Shown here piece after piece: positions 8,218 through 17,348 of a stretch of 64,000 nt of DNA (its first letter is position 1; each line of letters begins with the position of its first letter). The DNA is from Candidatus Bathyarchaeota archaeon. GTDB lineage: Archaea; Thermoproteota; Bathyarchaeia; Bathyarchaeales; Bathycorpusculaceae. The position numbers and the translations under genes were made by a program. The stretch is taken from positions 186,001 to 250,000 of the forward strand of contig JAOZHZ010000020.1 in assembly GCA_026014615.1 (NCBI GenBank), read 5' to 3'. A model generated the notes under the pieces. That model searched no databases, had not been told where the DNA came from, and was given only the letters and a program-made list of their open reading frames with translations.

Positions 8218-9636
8218 ATGAGCAAAAAAGCTGGAATAAAAGAACTGAGCCCAATAGACGTTTACAAGCTTCTGCCGAAAACTAACTGTAAAGAATGTGG
8301 ACAAGAAAACTGCATGGCTTTCGCCACCAAAATCGTGAACCGCGAAGTCAACTTAGACTCCTGCAAACCACTGTTGAAGAAAGAAAAAGAGAAAGCCTAT
8401 CTCCAACTCAAAGAACTTCTCAAACCCGCAGTTAAAGAAGTCATTGTAGGCGTAGGCGAGAAAGCCAAGAAACTTGGCGGCAAACTCGTCATGTACCGCC
8501 ATGAATTCACCTACGCAAACCCCACCGCTATAGCAATCGACGTAACCGACGAAATGCCCGAAGCCGAAGTCATCAAACGACTTCAGAGCACAGAAAACTT
8601 TAGCTTCGAATACATCGGCAACACCCTTAAACTTGACATGATTGCCATCCGATGCACCTCAGATGACGCAGAGAAATTCAAGGAGTGCGTGAAGAAAGTC
8701 TCCGAAACCACAACTTTGCCTTACATCATCTGCACTTTGAACGCGAACATTGCTGAAGCAGGCTTGATGGCTGCACCCAAGGCAAACCCGCTTCTGTACG
8801 CGGCGAACAGCGAAAACTGGAAAGATATGGCAGAACTCGCCATGATGTACAAGTGTCCACTAGTAGTTTCTGCACCAAACGACCTGAACATGCTTGCGTC
8901 GCTAGTAAAGACGCTTACCAACTACGGCGTAAACGACCTAGTTCTCGACCCCGGCACCTTCCTGAATGAAGGCTTAGGAACCACCCTGAACAACTTTACT
9001 ATGTTGCGCAGAGCGGCATGCAAAGCTGGCGATGAACTCGCTGGGTACCCCTTGATGGGTGTTCCGATGGTTGCTTGGGCCAACAAGGGCGAAGCTGCAG
9101 ACGAAATCATCAAGTGGAAAGAAGCATACTTGGCTTCGATACTGGTTGTTCGCTACGCAGATGTCATTGTAATGCACGGCAACGACGGCTGGTCACTACT
9201 GCCAACTACCGTGTTGCGCCAGAACATCTACACTGACCCCCGCAAGCCAGTCGCGGTCGCACCTGGACTGAAAGTGTTTGGCACTCCAGACGAAAACTCG
9301 CCAGTTATGTTCACCAGTAACTTCGCTTTGACCTACTACACTGTTGCCTCAGACATTGAAAGCAGCAAACTAAACGCGTACCTTATCGTAGTCGAAAGCG
9401 AAGGCTCAGCCATAGACAGCGGAGTTGCAGGCCGCAAACTCACAGCCGACCGCGTAGCCGACGCACTCAAAGAATCAGGCGTAGAAAACAAAGTTAAACA
9501 CAAAAAACTCATCATCCCCGGCAAAGCCTCCAGAATCAGCGGCGAAATCGAAGAGCTCACAGGCTGGAAAGTGCAAGTTGGACCACGCGACAGCAGCGAG
9601 ATACCCAAATACCTCACTGAAAAGTGGCAACCCTAA
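8218..9636 (+). CDS. cdhE: CODH/ACS complex gamma subunit CdhE (corrinoid Fe-S protein, large subunit)
   Basis: Large subunit of the corrinoid Fe-S protein. The N-terminal [4Fe-4S] domain has C24, C27, C32 and C49 (NCKECGQENC plus SCKPLL), used for reductive activation of the cobamide. A TIM-barrel methyl-acceptor domain and a C-terminal cobamide-binding domain follow (VVESEGSAIDSGVAGRKLTA). Length 472 fits the family. The Shine-Dalgarno sequence AAGGAG lies at 8206-8211, 6 bases before ATG 8218. It is the last gene of the operon; a T-rich tract follows within 10 bases. Confidence 0.96.
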   Translation: MSKKAGIKELSPIDVYKLLPKTNCKECGQENCMAFATKIVNREVNLDSCKPLLKKEKEKAYLQLKELLKPAVKEVIVGVGEKAKKLGGKLVMYRHEFTYANPTAIAIDVTDEMPEAEVIKRLQSTENFSFEYIGNTLKLDMIAIRCTSDDAEKFKECVKKVSETTTLPYIICTLNANIAEAGLMAAPKANPLLYAANSENWKDMAELAMMYKCPLVVSAPNDLNMLASLVKTLTNYGVNDLVLDPGTFLNEGLGTTLNNFTMLRRAACKAGDELAGYPLMGVPMVAWANKGEAADEIIKWKEAYLASILVVRYADVIVMHGNDGWSLLPTTVLRQNIYTDPRKPVAVAPGLKVFGTPDENSPVMFTSNFALTYYTVASDIESSKLNAYLIVVESEGSAIDSGVAGRKLTADRVADALKESGVENKVKHKKLIIPGKASRISGEIEELTGWKVQVGPRDSSEIPKYLTEKWQP

Positions 9637-9642
9637 CACCGC

Positions 9643-9663
9643 CTTTCTTTCTTTTTACTTTTT
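9643..9663 (+). terminator. T-rich tract ending the cdh operon
   Basis: Runs of C-broken thymidines start 7 bases after the cdhE stop, in the form typical of archaeal intrinsic termination. No stable hairpin precedes it. Confidence 0.55.
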
Positions 9664-9764
9664 GTAAGTTATGCTTTTAAAGTGCTAATTTTTTACAAAA
9701 GAGCTTCTCTCTTTCAAACAGGCATAAGGTGATGACTCGTCTTAGCATCTGAACCTTGCTAAGG

Positions 9765-10778
9765 TTACTCGCTTAATCTTTCCTTTTGTAGAAGCGTATT
9801 GCCTATGAAATCGCCTGGCCATGAGCTGGTGATGTTGTCTATATAGAACTCTGCGGTTTTGATGTCTCTTATTGTTTGGATTCGTTTTTTAAACTGAAAG
9901 ACGTCTTCAAAATCTTTGACGGTTACCGCTACTCTGAGATCGTAGACTCCCCCAACAAATTTTCCACAGAAACTAGCGTTAGGTATCTGGAGTATTTGTG
10001 CCTCGACTTCTGGCAGTGCTCCTCTATTTTCAACTTTTATGTAACAATTTGTTACGGCATTGTATCCCAATTTAAACAGGTCAACTGATATCGTGGAGAG
10101 ATTTAAAACCCTTTTTTCTCTTAGAGACTGGTATCTTTGAATAACGTTATTTATTGAGATTTTTGTTTTCTCTGCAATTTCTTTGAATGTTGTGCGTGAG
10201 TTTTCCATTAGCATTTTGGCTATACGTTTATCTGTTTCATCAATAGATGCGCCTTCAAATTGCGGTTGTGGTTCAGGTTTTTTGATTGATTCCTTGAGTT
10301 CATTGGGTTGTGAGGAATTAATTATTAGGTTTTCTGGGTGCCAAGGGTTGTTCCATAGATCCGTATAAATTAAAAGGTCTATCCCTTTAACGAACGGTTT
10401 ATAATCTATCCGTTGTACTGCGTTAGACAACTCACCTAATTTCCGTACCGCAACTAATCCATATACGTTGTATTTACCTAAGGATTGGCTGAGTTTCACC
10501 GACGGTTTATTACTCAAAAATTCAATGACTTTTGCCTTATCTGCTAAATCTGTTATTATGCCTATTTCAGCAATGCTCTCATAACCCAAACTAAGCGGGT
10601 CAAGAAACATATGTTCACCACAGATAATGCCTGTTTTTTTTAAGCGGTCATATCTTCTAATTATGGCTGTAGTGGAGACGCCGCATATTTTTGATATCTC
10701 CGTAAAACTTGTGCGCGATTCCTTTAGGAGCGTGTTTAGAATTTTGGCATCAGTGGCATCGATTTGTTTCGTGCTTAT
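9765..10778 (-). CDS. Lrp/AsnC-type regulator with two tandem HTH modules (apparent non-AUG start)
   Basis: A DNA-binding regulator of the Lrp/AsnC superfamily with two modules. The second HTH is IDETDKRIAKMLMENSRTTF, followed by a RAM-like effector domain. The first HTH (DATDAKILNTLLKESRTSF, then TEISKICGVSTTAIIRRYDR) lies upstream of the first in-frame ATG at 10610 and is as well conserved as the second, so the protein must begin near 10778. The frame is closed there by TGA (10781-10779) and holds no ATG, GTG or TTG before the HTH. ATA at 10778-10776 sits 5 bases after AGAGG and is the best start candidate, giving 337 residues. It converges on the cdh operon, 128 bases away. A role in controlling cdh or amino-acid/energy metabolism is only a guess. 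Confidence 0.8.
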   Translation of the reverse strand: MSTKQIDATDAKILNTLLKESRTSFTEISKICGVSTTAIIRRYDRLKKTGIICGEHMFLDPLSLGYESIAEIGIITDLADKAKVIEFLSNKPSVKLSQSLGKYNVYGLVAVRKLGELSNAVQRIDYKPFVKGIDLLIYTDLWNNPWHPENLIINSSQPNELKESIKKPEPQPQFEGASIDETDKRIAKMLMENSRTTFKEIAEKTKISINNVIQRYQSLREKRVLNLSTISVDLFKLGYNAVTNCYIKVENRGALPEVEAQILQIPNASFCGKFVGGVYDLRVAVTVKDFEDVFQFKKRIQTIRDIKTAEFYIDNITSSWPGDFIGNTLLQKERLSE

Positions 10779-10991
10779 TCAAGCCTCTTTTCGGTTTTTC
10801 TGTTTGTAACTACCCTGTTGGTTATTCTTAATATTAACTGTTGGGTTGTGGTGGTTTGAGCAGTTTAGGTTGTGGCTTTTTTCGACTAATTCTAGTGGCT
10901 GTAAATTGTTTAGTTTCTTTTAAAATTTTTTATATATTTAGTTGGTGTTACTGTTGATTACTTCTTTAGTTTTGGTGGATTTTGGACAAAG

Positions 10992-10999
10992 TTTAAATA
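10992..10999 (+). promoter_or_regulatory. Probable TATA box of the first beta-propeller gene
   Basis: TTTAAATA at 10992-10999 lies about 70 bases before ATG 11066. A Shine-Dalgarno GAGG sits 6-9 bases before that ATG. A second AT-rich element (TTTATATATTT, about 10929-10939) could serve either direction. Confidence 0.45.
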
Positions 11000-11065
11000 G
11001 GTTTTGGTGAAGGATTCGGTTATTCCAAAACCAAGGAGAGTAAGAAACAAACCCGAGGAAATAAA

Positions 11066-13738
11066 ATGTTTAAAAAAAGTGACGATAGTAAGAAATTACG
11101 AATGTCTGTAAGCGTCTTTGCAGTTGCTTTTGCCTTGCTTTTGATATTTTCTACATTCGCTGCTATGCCATCCGCCGTTGCCCACACGCCAGCTTGGGAA
11201 ATCCCAACCTACGCCTACATTTCGGTTTCTCCCAATCCAGTGGGAGTGAACCAGCAAATGTTTGTTGTCATGTGGCTTGACAAGGTGTTACCTGGTGCAC
11301 TTATAGATAATGACCTTCGATTCTACGATTATCAACTCACCATAACAAAGCCAGACGGAACCACAGAAACACAGACTTTTCCAGTTGTTTCAGACACAAC
11401 TTCATCGCAATTTGCCCTTTTCACACCTACCGAAGTTGGAACATACACTTTCAAATTCGAGTACCCTGGGCAAACCTTCACATGGGAAGGTGACTACCAA
11501 AACGATACCTACCTACCAAGCAGTGCAGAAACAACTTTAACTGTACAGCAAGATCAAGTCCTATCAGCGCCTAACTATCCGCTTCCAACCAGTTACTGGA
11601 CACGCCCAATTGAAGGGCAAAACACTGGCTGGGAATGCATTGCATCAAACTATCTAAATCCAAACGGAGCTGAATTCGGTAGCTTCGCAAATCGTTTTCA
11701 ACCAGACGGCTTAGCGCCAGGCAGTGCTCACGTTATGTGGGCGCAGCCGCTTCAAGATGGCGGAGTAGTTGGCGGCAGTAATGTTGGTGTAAGCGGAGCA
11801 ACCTACTATACGGGGCTTTCTTATGAAGGTCGATTCACATCTCCAATTATAATGCAGGGACGACTGTACTACTCAACACCACTGAGCAATAGCGTTGCAG
11901 GCGGATTCAACGATGTACTGGGCGGTGAATATGTTTGCGTAGATTTACAAACTGGCGAAACCATATGGAGCCAGAACTACGCTGTTAATCCTACCTTCGG
12001 TCAACTCTACGACTACGAATCACCTAACCAACACGGTGTCATCCCATACTTGTGGGCAGTCAGCGGCACTACGTGGATCGCTTATGAACCATCAACAGGA
12101 AAATGGTTATACAACTTGACAAATGTTCCTTCTGGCAAGAACGTTTATGGTCCAAACGGCGAAATACTGCGATATGTATTTGACAACGATAATAACTGGC
12201 TGGCATGTTGGAACAACACCGCTGCATTCTATAACGGAACCTCAAAAACAGTCCCCGGTCAAGTTGCTGAAGTAACTGGCGCAGGCATCTATTACTGGAG
12301 ACCTGTTGGAAAAGTAATTGACGCGAGCACAGCCTACTCCTGGAACGTAACCATACCCCAGTTGCCTGCAGGTTCAAGCATCGCTGCTGTCGTAGATGAC
12401 GTAGTGCTTGGTAACACTCCAACGTCAACTCCGGGACAAAGATGGGGCACAGTGGACACCTACACATTCTGGGCTTTAAGTTTGAAACCTGAGACAAGAG
12501 GTCAACTGTTATGGGAAAAAGACTACACCGCACCCGAAGGAAACCTCACCAGACAGGTTTATGCAGTGGACCCAACAACCCGTACGTTCCTACTGAACGA
12601 CAAAGAAACCATGCAATGGTTAGCCTACAGCATTGACGATGGAAGCTTGCTTTGGGGTCCAGTCGGTGATACACGCGACTTCAACTACTACGGCACAGTA
12701 GGTATGGGTAGTGCTGGTCAAGCAGGTTTTGCTGCTTACGGCAACCTTTACACTGCTGGATACGGCGGCGAACTATTCTGCTACGACATCGAAACTGGAA
12801 ACTTGGTGTGGAAATACAACAACACCTACAGTGGAACCGAAAACGCTTGGGGCATGTATCCGCTTTTCATAGGTGCAATTGCAGACGGAAAAGTCTACTG
12901 CTACACTGGTGAACACTCACCTAACGCTCCACAAAGCAAAGGCTCCCTTGTACGTTGTATCGATGCTTACACTGGAGACGAACTTTGGACCTTAATGAGC
13001 TGGGCAGCCATAGGTTCTTTTGGTGCTGAAGGCTTTCCAGTTGCAGACGGTTACATGGCATACCTAAACACATACGACATGCAAGTCTACTGCATCGGCA
13101 AGGGTCCAAGCGCCACAACAGTTGCAGCGCCCCAACCGATAATCTCCGAGGGCAGCAGTATCCTTCTGACGGGCATGGTCACTGACGAATGTGCAGGTGC
13201 CAAAGCACTTGTACAAAGCGGCAAATTCACAGCTGTCCCAGCGATGTCTGACGCAAGCATGGGCGAGTGGATGCAGTATCTTTACATGCAGAAGCCAAAA
13301 CCAAGTGACGCCATCGGTGTAACTGTGCATTTGACGGCTATTGACCCGAACGGCAACTTCCAAGACATAGGCACAACTGTTGCAGACATAAACGGCAAGT
13401 ACGGTATAACATGGACTCCACCAGTTTCAGGAACCTACCACGTAACAGCAACATTTGAAGGCAGTGACTCTTACTGGAGCTCACAAGACACAACATACTT
13501 TGTTGTTGACCCCGCCGCAGCAGCGCAACCAACATCACCATCACCTTCCGCTCCGAACCAAACAGCGTCACCCTCTGCTTCCTCTTCAACTCCAGCGCAG
13601 TCTGTGTCTCCCTCACCTAGCGAGGCACCCCAGCCAACCAGCGCAGGCACCCCAACAATGACCTACATCGCCATAGCCGCAGCAGTTGTCATCATTGCAG
13701 TTGTTTTGGCAGCTGTAGCTCTTAGAAGACGAAAATAA
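11066..13738 (+). CDS. Secreted PQQ-like beta-propeller surface protein, membrane-anchored
   Basis: An 890-residue exported protein. It has an N-terminal signal peptide (hydrophobic ~15-35, likely cut after PSAVA), then an Ig-like domain (YAYISVSPNPVGVNQQMFVV) and a set of PQQ-type propeller blades with the pattern AxDGKVYCYTGEH, LFCYDIETGNLVWKY and RCIDAYTGDELW. An Ig-like Ca-Beta domain (VHLTAIDPNGNFQDIG) follows, then a Ser/Pro/Thr-rich stalk and a C-terminal transmembrane helix ending in RRRK. Blades with these Trp docking motifs occur in quinoprotein dehydrogenases and in structural beta-propellers; no catalytic residues can be assigned, so a substrate-binding or cell-envelope role is more likely. 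It is paralogous to the gene at 14958: the same domain order and near-identical phrases. Each copy is followed by the same RNA element. Confidence 0.85.
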   Translation: MFKKSDDSKKLRMSVSVFAVAFALLLIFSTFAAMPSAVAHTPAWEIPTYAYISVSPNPVGVNQQMFVVMWLDKVLPGALIDNDLRFYDYQLTITKPDGTTETQTFPVVSDTTSSQFALFTPTEVGTYTFKFEYPGQTFTWEGDYQNDTYLPSSAETTLTVQQDQVLSAPNYPLPTSYWTRPIEGQNTGWECIASNYLNPNGAEFGSFANRFQPDGLAPGSAHVMWAQPLQDGGVVGGSNVGVSGATYYTGLSYEGRFTSPIIMQGRLYYSTPLSNSVAGGFNDVLGGEYVCVDLQTGETIWSQNYAVNPTFGQLYDYESPNQHGVIPYLWAVSGTTWIAYEPSTGKWLYNLTNVPSGKNVYGPNGEILRYVFDNDNNWLACWNNTAAFYNGTSKTVPGQVAEVTGAGIYYWRPVGKVIDASTAYSWNVTIPQLPAGSSIAAVVDDVVLGNTPTSTPGQRWGTVDTYTFWALSLKPETRGQLLWEKDYTAPEGNLTRQVYAVDPTTRTFLLNDKETMQWLAYSIDDGSLLWGPVGDTRDFNYYGTVGMGSAGQAGFAAYGNLYTAGYGGELFCYDIETGNLVWKYNNTYSGTENAWGMYPLFIGAIADGKVYCYTGEHSPNAPQSKGSLVRCIDAYTGDELWTLMSWAAIGSFGAEGFPVADGYMAYLNTYDMQVYCIGKGPSATTVAAPQPIISEGSSILLTGMVTDECAGAKALVQSGKFTAVPAMSDASMGEWMQYLYMQKPKPSDAIGVTVHLTAIDPNGNFQDIGTTVADINGKYGITWTPPVSGTYHVTATFEGSDSYWSSQDTTYFVVDPAAAAQPTSPSPSAPNQTASPSASSSTPAQSVSPSPSEAPQPTSAGTPTMTYIAIAAAVVIIAVVLAAVALRRRK

Positions 13739-13757
13739 ACAACCAAACCAACAACCC

Positions 13758-13769
13758 TTTTTCTTTTTT
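13758..13769 (+). terminator. T-tract after first propeller gene
   Basis: CCCTTTTTCTTTTTTA 19 bases after the stop codon, a typical archaeal terminator. Confidence 0.45.
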
Positions 13770-13798
13770 AAAATGGAAAAGACGCATCGGAGTAAATC

Positions 13799-13892
13799 GG
13801 GGCTGAGTGGGCTCTGGAAATGACATTCCAACTTGCTCGTTGGTTTTCATTTCTCTCTCCTAAGATTTCCGTTCCAGAGCCCCAGCAAACCC
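13799..13892 (+). ncRNA. Candidate structured RNA element, copy 1
   Basis: A 94-base intergenic element. The outer stem is GCTG-(AGT)-GGGCTCTGG near the 5' end pairing with CCAGAGCCC-CAGC at the 3' end (9 bp plus 4 bp across a 3-base bulge). An inner hairpin is CCAAC-TTGCTC-GTTGG at 13828-13843. A second copy at 17408 keeps both stems while loop lengths differ. It lies between the propeller gene and the TrmB-type regulator, so it could be a 3'-UTR element, a regulator leader or an independent small RNA. Strand is assumed from the neighbours; a hairpin folds on either strand. I know no named RNA family with this sequence. Confidence 0.6.
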
Positions 13893-13933
13893 ATAAAAAG
13901 CCATCATGCGACTGTATTCTGGAGGAAGTGCTG

Positions 13934-14749
13934 ATGTCTGAAAATGAGGATTTGGTTGGTGTTCTTAAGCGTTTGGGGTTAACTTTTGTTCAGGCAAAAA
14001 CGTACTTAGCGCTTAACCAAATTGGAGAAGAGGCAACCATAGAGACAGTTGCCAAAACTGCGCGGGTTGGTAGGCAACATGTATATGCGCCGTTGAGCGC
14101 TCTCGAGAAACTGGGTTTAGTGCAGAAGGTGTTGGGTGCGCCGCCTAAATATACGGTTCTTCCTGCTAAAACTGCTGTTAGTATACTGTTGGAAATTCGG
14201 CGTAAAGAAAGCTGTGAACTGCAAAACCAGGCTTCTTTTTTAATCGAAAGCTTGCAAAAAGATCACGCAACGGCGTTTTTGTCAGAAAAAGAGCGCACAT
14301 TGTTTTTAGTTGGGTCGGCTGCTTTCAGTCGTGAAGTTGATAGGGCGCTGGTGAATGCTCGGGTGTGTTTTGATGGAACGGCAACTGTTGAGCTGTTTAG
14401 GCGTGGGATGTTTCATGGGGGTGAGAACCATCGGCGTGCTTTGAAGAGAGGCGTAAGTTATCGCCATGTAATTAGCAGGGCTAATAGTTCGGCGCCGTTG
14501 GGGGATGAGGATTTGGTGGGTAATTCTGTGTGGGCTGTTAGGTTTTCTTCTTGTGTTCTTCCTTTTCAGATGACGATTGTTGATAGGAAAGAGGTTTTTA
14601 TTTCTACGAGACCCGATGTGACAAAGGAGTGTTCGTATTATTGGTCTAATAATACGTGTTTCTTGATTCTTGCACAAAGTTATTTTGATATTCTGTGGAA
14701 GCAAAGTATTCCCAGAAATAAATTTGTTTTGAAAACCAACAACGAATAA
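13934..14749 (+). CDS. TrmB-like transcriptional regulator
   Basis: A 271-residue protein with an N-terminal winged helix of the TrmB type: VLKRLGLTFVQAKTYLALNQ, then ATIETVAKTARVGRQHVYAPL and a coiled segment (RRKESCELQNQASFLIESLQK). A C-terminal effector-like domain follows (FLVGSAAFSREVDRALVNAR), as in TrmB-like sugar-sensing regulators. The start is ATG 13934, with GGAGGA at 13921-13926. A TTG/ATG-initiated frame from 13820 would run through the RNA element and is rejected. Lying between two propeller paralogues, it may control them; the sequence does not prove this. Confidence 0.82.
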   Translation: MSENEDLVGVLKRLGLTFVQAKTYLALNQIGEEATIETVAKTARVGRQHVYAPLSALEKLGLVQKVLGAPPKYTVLPAKTAVSILLEIRRKESCELQNQASFLIESLQKDHATAFLSEKERTLFLVGSAAFSREVDRALVNARVCFDGTATVELFRRGMFHGGENHRRALKRGVSYRHVISRANSSAPLGDEDLVGNSVWAVRFSSCVLPFQMTIVDRKEVFISTRPDVTKECSYYWSNNTCFLILAQSYFDILWKQSIPRNKFVLKTNNE

Positions 14750-14957
14750 TCTTTTTCTATAGACATTCAGAGCGGGTGCCTGTTCTTCTTTTTTCTTTTT
14801 AAGTTATCCAAGATAGCTTGTATGAATGATTTACAAAGTTTTTGCGGGTTTGCCTTCTTTTTTGACTTTTTATGTTTAAGTCTGCACTGCTGGTTCGTTC
14901 AAGATTTTAAGAATTTGATTAACAATAATGGGTGCACCAACATGGAGAGATAAGCAA

Positions 14958-17348
14958 ATGCTAAAAATAGTTAGTTTAAAACAAGGAAAGTTTCAGAGAG
15001 GTAAAATGTTATCTGTTACTGCTTTGATACTGCTACTGGCATTGACAATTTCTGCTTTCGCTACCACTATTCCAGTTGCTTCTGCTAAGCAACAGACCCA
15101 AGCCTTCCTTAGCGTATCACCTAAAACCATTGGCGTGGGACAAAGCCGTCTAGTAAACGCTTGGATTTCGCCTGCACCCCCACTAACCGCTCAAGGCGTC
15201 TCAATTCCATACGAGAACTACAATTTTGTTATAACAAAACCCGATGGTACAACCGAAACAAAAACCATTGCCGAAGGCTTTGCAGAGGGTACCGTATGGT
15301 TCGCCTATACCCCGACAATAGTTGGGCAATATTCCATAAAATTCAGTTTTCCTGGCGACGACCTGCATGATGCTTCTGAAAGCCCCAGCCTCTCATTTGC
15401 AGTACAAACGGAACAAGTGACTACATATAATCCAATTCCGTTGCCTGACGGATACTGGGAACGCCCACTTTCAGCAGAACTTAGGGAATGGAGCACAATT
15501 TCAGGAGGCTGGCCAGGAGCAGGATATGTCTTTGGTGGCTATAACGGATCTATGGCTTCATACAACCCATACAGTAAAGCACCAAATACCGCTCACATAG
15601 TTTGGAAGCATCAAATTGGATTAGCAGGCCTTATAGGTGGCGACGCTGGAAGCAAATTCATGGCCGTCTCAGGTATTGGTCAATGTGCACCCGTAATTGC
15701 TATGGGAAGAGTTTATTACACTGCCGATGGACATCTGTATTGCTTAGATTTACGTACCGGGCAAGAGATCTGGAAAGTTGTTGGGTCATCCTCATTTTCA
15801 ACTCCCGTGATAACACCGCTTGACATCGCCAATTCAGGTATATGGGTTTACAGTTCAGCACAATGCACTTTGTACGACTTATACACCGGAGCAGTGAAAA
15901 TAAGTTACGCCGGACCAGGCGGAGGGCGGTTGCTAGCTGCTTTGTCTGTGGACAAAGCTGACAATAAACCGTACTTCTACGGCATATTGTACGACAACGG
16001 TGTAAACAACACAATCATAAAATGGGATGCAACAAAAACTGTCTCGAAATTCCAAGATGCTGTAGTATGGCAACTCAACATTATGACGGATCCCGTGGAT
16101 CCCCAGTTCCATCATGCAACTGACGGTGAAGTGTTCATGCTGGTTGCAAGCACCTACTTTATGGGCATCAACATGACACCCGGAAAAATAATGTACAACC
16201 AAACGATACCGGCAGGAGTTACGAGTGAACAAACAGAAACTAGGGCATTAGGCTACGGAAAAATGTTCGTCGGTTGCACAGACTTCAGAATGCGTGCTTT
16301 CGACATTTACACGGGGGAGTTAGTATGGACCTCACCGGTAACAGAGCATCCTTGGGGAACTTTCTGGACCTATAACACTGGTGTAGCCTATGGCAAAGTC
16401 TACCAAGGTACCTACGATGGGCACATCTACGCCTTTGATGCTGAGACAGGAGAAATAGTATGGGCATTCTACGCTGGGGATACTACTACTACGCCATACA
16501 ATACTTGGCCATTTTATGGCAACATTGCGATTGCTGACGGGAAAATCTACAAAGGCACAACCGAACACAGTCCAGGACAGCCATATCAGATGGGTTTCAG
16601 GTTTTACTGTGTTGACGCTGAAAACGGAAATGAACTTTGGAGCGTACCCGCAAGCTCATGGCTTGCTGGGCAGGTAATAGGCGAAGGTACTCTTCTGATG
16701 TACAACGACTACGATGGTTATCTGTATGCTTTCAACAAAGGAAAAACAGAAACTACGGTCTCAGTGCAAAACAATGCCGTTACTATGGGATCCAGCGTGT
16801 TGATAGAGGGCACCGTTATGGATCTATCTACAGCGCAGCCTAACACTCCCGCAATATCTGATGATAGCATGACCGCGTGGATGGAATATATGCAAATGAA
16901 CAGAGCAAAGCCGTCAGACGCCACAGGAGTTAATGTGCACGTGACAGCTATTGATCCGAACGGTAACTTCCAAGACCTTGGCACTGCAGTCAGCGACGAC
17001 TTAGGCAACTATGTCCTTTCATGGACTCCACCCGTTCCAGGCGTCTACAAGGTTACTGCCACTTTCGAAGGCTCCGGCTCTTACTACGGTAGTGAAGCTG
17101 GCACAGCGTTCTTGGTTTCTAAAGCAGTTGCAGCAGCACCTACATCATCTGCAAATCCGCAGGCTCCGACAGAAACTTCGTCAGCAGCATCTGCTTCTCC
17201 TTTGCAGTCTGTTTTGCCTTCACCTAGTGAGGCTCCTCAGCCCTCCACTACTGCAGCCACTCCAACATTGACATACATAGCTATAGGTGCAGCTGTTGTT
17301 ATCGTGGTCGTTGCGGCAGCTGTATTGATCTTCAGGCGCCGAAAGTAG
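14958..17348 (+). CDS. Secreted PQQ-like beta-propeller surface protein, paralogue of the 11066 gene
   Basis: A ~796-residue exported protein with signal peptide (MLSVTALILLLALTISAFAT, cut near ASA), Ig-like domain (AFLSVSPKTIGVGQSRLVNA), propeller blades (LYCLDLRTGQEIWKV, AFDIYTGELVWTS, IYAFDAETGEIVWAF), a C-terminal Ig-like domain (VHVTAIDPNGNFQDLG), a Ser/Thr/Pro/Ala-rich stalk and a transmembrane helix ending in FRRRK. ATG 14958 is preferred over 14928, since GGAGAG lies about 9 bases before it. The stalk and end of the two paralogues are nearly identical (LQSVLPSPSEAPQPS against AQSVSPSPSEAPQPT), which supports tandem duplication. The exact ligand is unknown. Confidence 0.84.
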   Translation: MLKIVSLKQGKFQRGKMLSVTALILLLALTISAFATTIPVASAKQQTQAFLSVSPKTIGVGQSRLVNAWISPAPPLTAQGVSIPYENYNFVITKPDGTTETKTIAEGFAEGTVWFAYTPTIVGQYSIKFSFPGDDLHDASESPSLSFAVQTEQVTTYNPIPLPDGYWERPLSAELREWSTISGGWPGAGYVFGGYNGSMASYNPYSKAPNTAHIVWKHQIGLAGLIGGDAGSKFMAVSGIGQCAPVIAMGRVYYTADGHLYCLDLRTGQEIWKVVGSSSFSTPVITPLDIANSGIWVYSSAQCTLYDLYTGAVKISYAGPGGGRLLAALSVDKADNKPYFYGILYDNGVNNTIIKWDATKTVSKFQDAVVWQLNIMTDPVDPQFHHATDGEVFMLVASTYFMGINMTPGKIMYNQTIPAGVTSEQTETRALGYGKMFVGCTDFRMRAFDIYTGELVWTSPVTEHPWGTFWTYNTGVAYGKVYQGTYDGHIYAFDAETGEIVWAFYAGDTTTTPYNTWPFYGNIAIADGKIYKGTTEHSPGQPYQMGFRFYCVDAENGNELWSVPASSWLAGQVIGEGTLLMYNDYDGYLYAFNKGKTETTVSVQNNAVTMGSSVLIEGTVMDLSTAQPNTPAISDDSMTAWMEYMQMNRAKPSDATGVNVHVTAIDPNGNFQDLGTAVSDDLGNYVLSWTPPVPGVYKVTATFEGSGSYYGSEAGTAFLVSKAVAAAPTSSANPQAPTETSSAASASPLQSVLPSPSEAPQPSTTAATPTLTYIAIGAAVVIVVVAAAVLIFRRRK

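Noticed and set aside
13820..13933. N-terminal extension of the TrmB-like gene from 13820
   Set aside because: It would translate the structured RNA element; ATG 13934 has a strong ribosome-binding site and opens the conserved domain.
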